The notes beneath the pieces are model-generated. The model was not told where the DNA came from and searched no databases. It was given only the letters and a program-made list of their open reading frames with translations. DNA of 64,000 nucleotides. Source: Spirometra erinaceieuropaei. Lineage: Eukaryota; Platyhelminthes; Cestoda; Diphyllobothriidea; Diphyllobothriidae. Position 1 is the stretch's first letter. Each line of letters begins with the position of its first letter. The position numbers were made by a program, and so were the translations under genes. The stretch lies in contig CACRXP010000417.1 in NCBI GenBank assembly GCA_902702965.1, forward strand, positions 124,721 through 188,720, read 5' to 3'. Positions 22,884 to 32,860 of the stretch are shown piece after piece.

Positions 22884-22985
22884 AGGCTAATAAAGCTCTT
22901 TTTCCTGGCGATCGTGACTTATTCTTCTTCCACTTCATCTTTAAGACTGCTTCCTGAGACACTTCTATTCTCGTCTATTGGCAAA

Positions 22986-24814
22986 AGCAAAAGTATTTTC
23001 ATTGATTCCAAAGACAGGGTTTTCGCATAATCTGCCGCGATAAAATATCATCATTGGTATATCAATGCACTGCTTCCTTCGTAGGACTACTTCTTGCTTT
23101 CTGGCGAACGCGATGTTCGCTGAGTTTCCGGACGACCTAAAAATATTGATCATTGTTTTGCGCTTTCCAGTATTGTCGACTGATTGTCCAAAAAATAATT
23201 CCCTAGCTTGATGTGCATTTAGTCTTTTAAAATAAGACCATCATTAAAAGGTTTTACCTATGTATATAACTGCAAAACTTATTTTAACCAGCTGACGGTG
23301 TGGGTCATATTTCTGGAATCGCTTGCCAATCTTTAAAAAGTTTGCGCCAAGACTTAGTCTTCAAGGCCAATTGGAAGGACCTGAATGTTGGAAGGTGCCC
23401 CGGTGACTAGCAAGATGAAACGGCGCATTTACGCGGGCTAACCTCAACGTAATTTCCGAAACAGTACATCGACGTCCGCGGATCCCATAAAGCTGAGATT
23501 TACCCTTACAAGTTGCATCGAGAAGAGATCGTCTAAGACTTTACCCTAGTTTTTAGAAAATAGCCGAATTAACTCGTCATACAAACTCCGATTACTACGG
23601 CGATGTAACACAATAGGGCGAGCCAGATTTTTGTGGCGGGGAGGCTACTGACTTCCTTATGTCTGCGTCATTCCTTCCTTAATCTTAGACTTGTAAGGTA
23701 CTCGTGATTGTCTGGTAGGAAATTCTCTGCAGTGGATTTCTCGGCTTGAAAGTAAGAAAATAGGGCGTATTGCATGCACTTGGACAACATTTTAGGTCAT
23801 ATACGAACTTAATACTGCTCGATAAACACATACCAGCGTAGTGTATAAATTAGATGCCGATGAAACCTATAAAAACTATGCTGACCTAACCAACAACTAA
23901 ATTTCATTGGATGTCTTCGATTTTTGAAACTGAATGTCCACTAATTTGACCGTGCCATTAACACTTAAGTCGTATGCTGTCAACTATGTTGGGAATGCGT
24001 TTGCCAGTAGGGTTGCTGTATACGCTTTACCGCAGGCTACCGCAAAGACGTTAACAGGATAAGAGGAGGAAAACAGTCATCAAGGACAACGAAGACTGAA
24101 ATGGCCATTTCCAGCCATTTAAACCACAGGTACCCATTCTAAGTCTGAGTGCCTGTGTATCGACTTCACTTTTGTGGTCATCAGACTTTAGTAAGTCGAC
24201 GCCCTACCATTTCAGACATAAGCCTGTTGGCTGTGGAATTCCTTTATGAGGTACGTGTACTAAAACGAAAGTTTCCTTGGATTCCGAGGTGCAAGATGCG
24301 TCCTTGTCTTAATTTAGATCAATCAAAGTCTTCTATTTCATGGGCAATTTGTCTGAACTGTATCGTACATGGCGGGACGTAGAATGGGCTTCTGACATCT
24401 CCCTCGTGATTTGATTCATTTGCATTGTTCAAAAAGCAGATCAGAGCGACAATTTAAGTCAGGATGGTAACTAAATGATTGCTAAACTTCCTGCATTATA
24501 ACGTTTGGGAAAAAAGAGTTTGAATCTTTATCGAATAAAGGCTGGCAGTCAGCTATATGATGTTCGAGAATATCAGCAAGGCATAATATATCGCACACGC
24601 AATCAGACCTTTCAAACCAAATACCGTTTATTGTAACATATTTTCCCAAGAACTATGAAGCAAAGCAAATATGTTTGCATACGGCTTTTCATTAAGCAAG
24701 ATTTAACAATATTCTTTGAAAGAGTGTATAATGTGTTTGACTAACATTAACAAGAACATGTTTTAAAATAACGGCAGATTTTGCAAGGCTCTGACTAACA
24801 AAAAATAATAACGG
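22986..24814. other. unassigned
   Basis: Mixed AT-rich sequence with no gene or repeat I recognise. Confidence 0.4.
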
Positions 24815-24865
24815 GTAAGAATGAAGACGAAGACACGATCGCTGAGAGAAGAGCTTTATTAGCCT

Positions 24866-24899
24866 GACGTTTCGGGCTCCTGTTCGAACCCATCATCAG
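24866..24899 (-). ncRNA. hammerhead ribozyme, PLE type
   Basis: Minus strand: CTGATGA (24893-24899), stem II GGGTTC pairing with GAGCCC (one G-U pair) around a GAACAG loop, then GAAACGTC ending at 24866. Core bases are all consensus. AATAAA follows at once on the same strand. Confidence 0.75.
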
Positions 24900-24966
24900 A
24901 GACAACAACAGATACGGGTGATTCATGGACCAGGGACTGCAGTCTCTATAGGATGCAGTTGCCATG

Positions 24967-25477
24967 CTACCGCGTTCCTATGACCATTTGCGGCCCCCCT
25001 TCATCCGGGATCGTTGCACGTGATGTGTTAATTTCTTGATGGTCGACGTTCGCGTCGTAAATTGCTACAATTTCATCACGTGCGTTGGATGTTGGTGTGA
25101 TGATTGCTCGACCATCTGACGCGCTGACCCAGATGTTGGGAAGAGTGTTCACCTGTGCGCACCTCGCGCGGCCAATTACTCCGCCTAGACGAAGTCTCAC
25201 CTCGGAGTATTGAATGGGAAGATCATTGCACTTGCTAATATACTGCGAGCCAAAAAAACCATGACTCAAACATCTCCTGGCTCACGTGGTTGTCATCTTT
25301 GGCGAGAATTACGGCCTCGTCAAATTTCAATTTGTGGCCGGAACCCGTTTAATGAGCCGCAACTAGAGAGCTGGCGTCATTTCTTCGTACCGCTGCAGCG
25401 TGTTCAGCCATTCTCGTTCGGATCTGTCTTCCGGTTTCTGCGACGTAGTTGCTTTGTCCGCAACTGCACCAGATCCG
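24967..25477 (-). pseudogene. PLE3 GIY-YIG and C-terminal extension
   Basis: Reading on the minus strand from 25477: IWCSCGQSNYVAETGRQ is the GIY-YIG core (the usual G of YVGETGR is A), then RMAEHAAAVRRNDASS, VAAH, an in-frame TAA (25349-25351), GSGHKLKFDEAVILAKDDN, then a run of seven A on the plus strand (25252-25258) that shifts the frame, and the extension FFGSQYISKCNDLPIQYSEV through IITPTSNARDEIVAIYDAN. The Cys pair CSC before the nuclease is a feature of this PLE lineage. The stop is at the same codon as in copy A (22420), so at least the subfamily source was already defective. Confidence 0.75.
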
Positions 25478-25695
25478 ATGGTCGAGCAATCAGCACACCA
25501 ACATCGAATGCACGTGGTGCAATTGCAGCAATTATCAACGCGAACGTCGACCATCAAGCAATTAACACACCACGTGCAATGATCCCGGCTGAAGGGGGGA
25601 GCCGTGAATGTTTATAGGAATGCGGTAGCATGGTGACTGCATCCTATAGATACTGCAGCCCCCGGTGCACGAATCACCCGTATCTGCTGTTGTCT

Positions 25696-25729
25696 CTGAT
25701 GATGGGTTCCAACAGGAACCCGAAACGTC
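25696..25729 (+). ncRNA. hammerhead ribozyme, PLE type
   Basis: CTGATGA (25696-25702), stem II GGGTTCC (25704-25710) pairing perfectly with GGAACCC (25715-25721) across AACA, then GAAACGTC. Flanking GTCT and AGGC can form a short stem I. Compared with 22850-22883, one stem II pair changes from A-T to G-C on both sides, a compensatory change. AATAAA lies at 25735-25740. Confidence 0.8.
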
Positions 25730-25744
25730 AGGCTAATAAAGCTC

Positions 25745-26326
25745 TTGTCCCAGCGATCGTGTCTCCTTCTTCAAGACTACGTCCTGAGACTCGTATCTTC
25801 GCTTCAATGGGCAAGATTGTGTTATAAACAAGAATTTAGTGTCGCATATTCAAATCAGCGCTTCATTCATGGACTTACGGTGATGTTCGTTGACTTGACG
25901 ATCAAAATTTTGCTGTTACTGACCTCTGTAGCCCAACACGTATATTTCCGCCCCCACAAGAGGCATGATGCATATAGTTTGGTTGTTGTGCAGGTAGACG
26001 GCGGCGATTGCGGCGATTTATTTTTGTTTACTGTTATGCTGGTAAAACGTCAAAAGTCTTGCATACATATGCATAGACATTTACAGTCTACTAAAAAACG
26101 TATAGCGGCTTGCAGTTTGATCTTCATGTTTTTTGAATTTTTTTTAATGAACGTTTTATGGTATTTTCTGCAATCAGAGGAATTAGTTCCCCACATAAAT
26201 AGAGACAGAAAGCATAAATGTGGGACAAAAATGACGAAACCGGAGCCAAATGTCATGAGGATAATCTCCAACTACATTTCCCCACCGCAAACAATAGACG
26301 AAGATATAGGTGGTTCTTCTGGTTAG
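25745..26326 (+). CDS. doubtful 193-codon ORF
   Basis: One of the longer open frames in the window, but its first ~25 codons lie in the PLE3 tail. The rest shows two hydrophobic stretches (near residues 47-62 and 123-142) and a Lys/Arg-rich segment, with no domain I know. It ends shortly after a GGTTAGTATT string that could be a chance splice donor. Probably a spurious frame in unconstrained DNA. A host exon cannot be excluded. Confidence 0.12.
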   Translation: MSQRSCLLLQDYVLRLVSSLQWARLCYKQEFSVAYSNQRFIHGLTVMFVDLTIKILLLLTSVAQHVYFRPHKRHDAYSLVVVQVDGGDCGDLFLFTVMLVKRQKSCIHMHRHLQSTKKRIAACSLIFMFFEFFLMNVLWYFLQSEELVPHINRDRKHKCGTKMTKPEPNVMRIISNYISPPQTIDEDIGGSSG

Positions 26327-26733
26327 TATTCCCTTTAATAATTTTCTGAATAGTATGACCTATAAAAAACGCATAGAATCCTTTGACCTTTAAGTTTGCC
26401 CTTTCTCCCAGTGTTACGCAATTATGCACTGCTCGAAGACCAATCATATGAAATGTTAACTTAGATTCCGAAGTTTAATTTAAATAAGAAAATGTTAGGT
26501 AATTGAGTTTGCATCGTTGATGAGTTTAAAAAAAACCTAAGCTCTTTAACTCCCGGCGTTCGAAATCATTTTATTTTGGCCGCATGCAGAGACCAAACTC
26601 AAAAAGGAAACCGTTGAATTGGTGTGATTTTGGCCGATTGACACACAATGTTTTTTTCAATTTAAATATCAGTCGGACAAAACGCAGTCGTTTGCAAACA
26701 AGTTCTTGCTTGAATGCACTTCCTAGCAAATTA

Positions 26734-27835
26734 CAGTTAGTGTCCGATCATATGAAATGTTGGCTGAAGTTCTGAAATAGATTTGCAATCGGAATGACTT
26801 ACCTAGTTAAGATTCCAATATTATTTAACTCGCAGTACAATCCATTAATATTTTGGACTCATCAAGTAGTTGACTTCTAATGCAATTCTTATTGACCTCA
26901 CGTCAAATCATCACCAGTTAAGAGACGGCTGTCTAAATGAAATGTAACTTTCGTATTAATTTTCTCTGAACTTTGAAACTCAAATATATTTTTTTCAAAA
27001 AACTTGCGCAAAAATATACTTTCGTTTATTTCCTTAGTAACAAATCACATTTATGCAACGATTGTTGTCAAAGCTTGTGTATGTTTGTGTTAGAAGGGTT
27101 TTTTCATCCTCGAAAATATTTATGTCAAATCAGCCGTTGCATTTCCGTTAAGCGGTTTTAGGCTGCATTGCGTATACTTTCTGTGTGGAGAAAATTATAT
27201 GTTTTATTATGCCATTGAGATAAAAATAATTTTAACGGATACAGCTTTTAGTGTAAACTTCAAGGGGGCGTTAATAAACAGGTAGGAACAATTCCGTTGG
27301 GTGATCATTGCACGGTCTTAATGAATCTCTTAAATAGAAACTTCTTTAAGACTGAAAGGTTCCTTTTTTAGCAATAAAGTGTCAAAAATACATGACTGGT
27401 TGTTAGCTGCGCGTCAAATGTGTACCATTGGCCATTGCTCCAACTAAAGATTATGAATTTATAAGACCTTCAAAAATAAATATTAATATATAGGTATTTT
27501 GGCAGATTTTGAATAATTCATATTGACCCAACTGTGAAAAACTCGGCGTCACGGTGGGATTCGAACCCACGCAGTAAAGGGCAGGCTTCAGTACAGCCAG
27601 GAATAAATATTAAAATGCGTGTTTTTTTAGTAGTTGATTTTTGTTGAGTGTTTTAAAACAAGTTGAATCGGAATACAGTCAAAAGCCAAAATCCTACTAA
27701 ATTAGAATAACTATAGGATTATGTGGCGTGTGGGTTAATATTACAACCTAACCTAATTGCTCCTTCTTGGTTAAAAACGCATTTCGGAATTTCTACCAAC
27801 ATTCCATTAGACAGGTTATTAACTGTACGACTATG
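26734..27835. mobile_element. hairpin MITE H with nested SINE-1
   Basis: TA dinucleotides flank both ends (26732-26733 and 27836-27837). Left end CAGTTAGTGTCC then ATCATATGAAATGTTGGCTG; right end contains GCATTTCGGAATTTCTACCA and finishes AACTG. Its length of 1102 bp exceeds copies A and D mostly because a ~115-bp SINE-1 lies inside. The arms are more diverged than in A or D, so this is an older copy. Confidence 0.65.
27487..27601 (-). mobile_element. SINE-1 insertion with 12-bp TSD
   Basis: Exact direct repeats AATAAATATTAA at 27475-27486 and 27602-27613 bracket a minus-strand SINE. The minus strand reads a truncated tRNA-like head with box B GGGTTCGAATCCCACC, then a tail with TTTTTCACAGTTGGGTCAAT. 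The 5' half of the tRNA head is missing. It sits inside MITE H, so it inserted later. The tRNA-like piece would otherwise look like the 3' half of a tRNA gene. Confidence 0.8.
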
Positions 27836-30800
27836 TCAAATCATTTTCTTGATGAACTGTTATATTTACTTTTTAAGAACCTTTTGAAATCCGAATACTT
27901 TTAATCCTGACATACGGTTATAACTCCGAACAAAGTGGAAATTGTGCAGTTCCATAAAGCCGGAAATTAAGAAACTATACTTAAGCCAAAAGGGCCATCT
28001 TTTGAATATCGATTCGATGAAGAATTGGTTAGTTACAAAATTCGTGCGCGAAAGGGTGTCCTTGGTATGCTTCAATAAAATGGCTTTGAAGGTGTATGCT
28101 CATCGAAAATCAATAGAAAAACCAGATACTGCATATGTAAATATTAAACGCTAATCCCACTTTTTAAAGGCGGCTACGTAATAGGCCATTTAGAAGATGG
28201 TGCACGATGGGACCAAAATATTATGGAATTGGATTAAATGGTAATACTCATACAATCCCGCATAAGCAATTCTTACCATTTGAAAATACATTGTAGAAGT
28301 TTGGTTAAAATTCATTGAGGTCATCTTTACTCTCATCCTTCGGTTACAAACGTTACGAATATTTGAAAAGTTCGTAATGTTTAGGCCGGTTGGCCTCATT
28401 AGGTACAAACATTCCAATCCGTGAAGAATAATAAAGCATTAACAAAGTTGTCAATTGAGGTAACATTTATTTGAGGAGAAAAATTTCAAAAATAATAATA
28501 CACTTCTCTAGTATTCGTTCAAGTCTAGCAAAAACTACCAAAGACCTTTGTTGGTGCTGAGCCCGCAGCTGATCTACATTTTTACCAATAATGCATATAT
28601 GTATTATAAAAGCATTTGAAAGTCTGCCTTCCGCAAATGACTATCGAGAAAATCAACCTCGGCATTTTGCAACTGTTAAGCAAGGTGTTTCCACTAAATA
28701 GATTGATAAATGGTAGCAAATAAAATGGGACTTATTTTGTTTTCCAAAATTGAGAAAGTTTGTATCAAAATGTAACATCGATTACTGGCAATTTAATTAA
28801 TCACGATAGTTTGAACGCCATTACATACGATGTCTACCATGCGTCCCAATACAAAGTGGACGCAGGAACGGTAAGTTGCACGCGGATTTGTTTATGGTGG
28901 GAGTAGACTGGGGCTGTAGCCAGCATATTCTCTCCTCCTCACAAACCTGGGTCTCGAGTAAAGATAGTTGCAAAAAGACTGGAATGGGATTAGAAATAGG
29001 TGGCTGACGAGACGTAGTTAAGAACTTTACGCTTTACAGACGGTGATATGTCGTCAATCGGGTCAGACGTTTGATGATAAGCTAGTTTAAGTAGTATGCA
29101 ATTAAAAGACATGGTTAAGAATCTGACCAGAAGTTGTTTATAGTTATTTATTTGTCAAGGTTTGCAAAATAAATTAACAACGTCCTTTTTTTCTCATTTA
29201 TTGAAAGCACACACGAAAAGGAAGCAAAATATGCCCATTTAAAAATTCGTAAGTTGTCGAGTTTACATTCTCTAAGTATAATTTGGTTACGTGTGTACGT
29301 GTAATCGGGTTACGGACAGTTTTATGAAAACAGGACAAATAAATTTGTTAATGCGCAGTGAATTTCAGACAAACCATACGAACATACAAAACATTTCAAC
29401 TCTAAACACTTTTGGATACCTGCGATTTAGCATAGATATTTTTTTGTTTGCTCAGCGCAAGCACGTTTAGATATAAACCGCTCTCTAATATATTCACCTA
29501 TACAGACAGAGGGCGAAATACATAAAACAGGCATGCTATCAAGTCAAAAGATAAGGGATTCAAAATGCGACTATGCCTGATATAACAACAGGTTTGAAAA
29601 TGGCTATTAGTTAAAGGAGGAATATACAGCCGGATGCCTTATCGAAAAACATATTAAAACTGAAATGGAAAAAAATGTTTTTATATGTCTATTGAAAAAT
29701 TCTCATTCCAATATAGGCTATGCGTGAGTGGATACATGATCAGATTGTACTTCCAATGCAAAAGAAAGTTATTGTCTGATTTTTAGCTGCGCATGTTTCA
29801 TGGTACTTTTACCTAAAGTCATGAGCTGGTTGTTTCTGCATTGAGTTGCTGCCTTTCCTTAGCGATGTCATAGTGCGACAGAACGCAGTTGAGGAGCCGT
29901 CACAACATATTTTGTTGCCATTAAATCCTTCCCTGCTTGCTTACTTCAGCTAGTCCTGCTAATCACAAATCAGATATGTCCTACTGTAAACTTTGCGCAA
30001 CAATACATTTACTTACGTGCATACAAAATCTTCAAACAATCCAACTATGATTCTAGTTTTAGGTTATGCCGAGAATGGAAAATGCTAGAAAGCTCACAAG
30101 CAACGTGTGCTCTCTGTTTGTTCTTGCGGCTATAAAGTAGAGCAATGAGCACAAACAATACTTGCGCCAGTTTCAGTGGCAGACATACTGAGCTACACCA
30201 GAGAGCAGGGAAGTTTTGACAGGCCTAGTTGGGGATGAGAAGTGCGGTAGATGATGCGCAAGTCTAAACTTTCTATCAACTATTGTACGTGCAAGTTACC
30301 ATGCTTACTTTATCTTGCTGTGGAGCACACAGTAGACACCGTCGGACACGGTGATGGAGCTGCCGGTCGCGAAAGGGCGCGAATAATCAACATCTTGTCA
30401 AACAAATAACGTGAAACACATTTGCAAAACATTTAAAGAAGTATTCCTTTATCGCTAGCTTGCAAAGCGGACTTCAGGCTGCATTACAGGATAGTCAATA
30501 CATTAAAAGAAATAAAATGCTGTTGAATAAATACGTAAAACATACGGTAACTCGTAAAATGTGCTAATATTTGGGAACCACTGTTAATTAGATAGTGGCA
30601 AACTCAGATGACTAAAACCGCGAATTAATGATAAGCGAGTGTAGATTAATCAAAGGCATAAACAAAATTTACGAAGCAATGCTACGCGACTCAGAATTAA
30701 CATTTTTTCAAAAAGACGAAAATTAAAAAATAGTACGAATCTTAGTAACAGCGGAAGCTTATGTTTATGGAGTAGAAGAAACCTGTCCATGAGAAACACT

Positions 30801-32434
30801 TATTAATTAGACAGCAGAAGTACAGAAACGGCTAAACATAGACTTGCAGTAAAGTGCGCACGTAGAGTTTTTTGGGCTAACCAACGGCGTACAACTTAGC
30901 ACAGATCTCTAAGCAATTTTACGAGACTTGATTGCTTCTTCTCTGCTTATTCCTTATCCTTAACGCGGTTATTTACGAAATATAGGAAGAGGTAGATTTC
31001 GTCGATAAGAACGCCACATGTTAAACAACTTTTGTAAGGAAACACGGACCATTAAACATAAGTAAAATGGACGGACGCAATAGCTCAACTACCAGTTTTC
31101 CTGCTTTTAAGATTTCTAAGTCATTTTCTGTGATAGAGCACGTTAATTATCCTACTCCTTCTTAAAATTCCAAGTATCTTCAATCGATTAGCGTAAACGC
31201 AGATTTTGTTTATCAATACTCTTAAATAAATATATTTCTTATATGAGCTTACCGAATCAATGAGTGTCCTGGCATTTTTTTTACGGAGATGGTTGTTTGG
31301 TCATATTTTTAGACTCATCTGAGCATGCAACTCCATTGTATGGAAAAACGAAAGCGCATGACGAACGTAAATTTCTCCTAAACATACCTTAGGGAAAAGA
31401 CTTTAGTCAGGTAACTCACTGACGGACGTCTGCGTACTTTGCATTTTTACAAGGTGAAGGCAGGGTAAGAATGGACCATTTGATTAGCTTTTTAACTATT
31501 ATAAGAAACAGTCATAATCGTTTTGCTGCAAACGGAGAGACTCAAGTTTTGTCTTATGTAAGTGCAATCGCCCTCATATTTGCTTGCTTTCCAGCTACGT
31601 AATACGCTGATAGATGAGACTGGGTATTGTTAAAACTGATATATTTTGTTTGAAAATTTTGTACATTCCTCTACTGCAAAAACGTGACCGCACAAAAAAT
31701 ATCTTGCCATATGTTTAAACATAATAATAGATACATAAAAAATGACCTATTTATGGTAAGTTAAAAAGTATTATCATAAAGCAAGAAAGTTTAAACAAAG
31801 GATTTCTTATAGGCGTTCTCACTGCGTTTTAGGACATGAAGTTACGCAGATTTGCAAATCTGACTTTTAAGAATCTATAAGAAATCTTGGTTTTTTTAAA
31901 TAAGTTTTTTTCTAACATGGAGACAAGAAATCATACTACAAGGACATCACATTTCACTTGGTAAAACTCTAGTTTTAATAACTTTCCTCGAATAGCTAAA
32001 CACGCGCAAACAGGCAAGCTTATTTTTAGACGCCATTAGCGTAGAAAACGTAGATTTCCTCCAAAATGTCCAAGCATTTTAACAGATGAAGGTATTTACC
32101 AATATCACTCGCATACAAGCAGAACGTTTTTCAGAACGGGCTAGGTGACATAACCAAAATGTGCCACATTTGAGGTTAATGAGTGGCTTCACACGCGGCA
32201 TGTTGTCTTAGACATAATTTGCCCAAAATAGTGTAAAACCTCGAGTCAATTTTGTTTTATTCCTTTCTGCTTGAATGTGTTGTTTTAAATGCCTTTTTAG
32301 ACGGCGTCGAATTTTTTAACGTCAGCCAACGGATTTACAATTTGCGCAATGCAACACATATCCTAAGCCGCATGCTACTACAACGGACTGTATCGCATTT
32401 GCATTATTTTATCAGGAAGGCAGATTGAAAAATA
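27836..32434. other. unassigned AT-rich sequence
   Basis: About 4.6 kb without any coding region, repeat or structured RNA that I can support. ORFs are all below 80 codons and without motifs. Confidence 0.4.
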
Positions 32435-32860
32435 TCACCATTTGTCAGACAAGGTCTTGTTCGTTTGGTGCACGTATTTTTCTTCATATGTTAAAGACTG
32501 TTGTCGTCTGCTATTCCCTTTATTCAGTAGCCAATGGCGCTCGAGCCTGGTGGGCGCTGGCAGCTCTCTGACATCTGATTCTCTGCCGGCAGATTTATTT
32601 ACGCTCAACCTAAGTATACGGGCTGTGCGGGTGGTTGCCCATTGACTTGGGTCATTTTCTTCTTTTGGACCAGTTTTTATTGTCAGTCGAAACCCGGGTC
32701 GTGTTTTTTTGTAGGCCGGGCGGCAGTGGTACGTTAAACTGTGGGTCTGGCCGCGCCACATACCTGCGACTTCGCACACCTTCAGTCTTCTTGACTCTTT
32801 TACGTTTGTAATGTAGAACGTGAGTATTGGTAGTAGGCTGAATGAAGAAAAACACCGGAG
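32435..32860 (-). other. GC-richer block with overlapping minus ORFs
   Basis: Two minus frames (32435-32779 and 32652-32855) are open through a block whose GC exceeds its flanks. The peptide is Arg/Lys/Thr-rich with no domain I recognise. An island of higher GC in AT-rich DNA, with CCATTGGC and TAAATAAA strings on the minus strand, suggests an old retroelement end, possibly an LTR or untranslated region. I found no second copy in the window to confirm it. Confidence 0.25.

Larger units (their letters stand above)
22318..22985 (+). mobile_element. PLE3 copy A, 5'-truncated
   Basis: Penelope-like fragment with the end of the GIY-YIG domain, a long C-terminal extension, a hammerhead (22850-22883), AATAAA (22889-22894) and a tail ending near ATTGGCAAAA. 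The same order occurs in copies B and C. The 5' boundary falls inside the nuclease core, as expected from incomplete reverse transcription. Confidence 0.75.
24815..25818. mobile_element. PLE3 copy B, inverted dimer-like insertion
   Basis: A minus-strand fragment (25477 down to 24815: GIY-YIG, extension, hammerhead, tail) meets a plus-strand 3' fragment (25478-25818: part of the extension, hammerhead, tail) head to head. Both ends of the insertion are therefore PLE 3' ends facing outward, each with its own hammerhead. Inverted terminal segments are typical of Penelope-like insertions. The two arms differ at many bases, so this is not a recent palindromic duplication. Confidence 0.75.

Noticed and set aside
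25210..25617. 135-codon plus-strand ORF
   Set aside because: Crosses the junction of the two inverted PLE3 arms and is antisense to the nuclease in its first half.
27545..27600. tRNA-like sequence with a perfect T-arm (minus strand)
   Set aside because: Only the 3' half of a tRNA is present. It is bracketed by an exact 12-bp duplication and continues into a tail found at other loci. It is a truncated SINE, not a tRNA gene.
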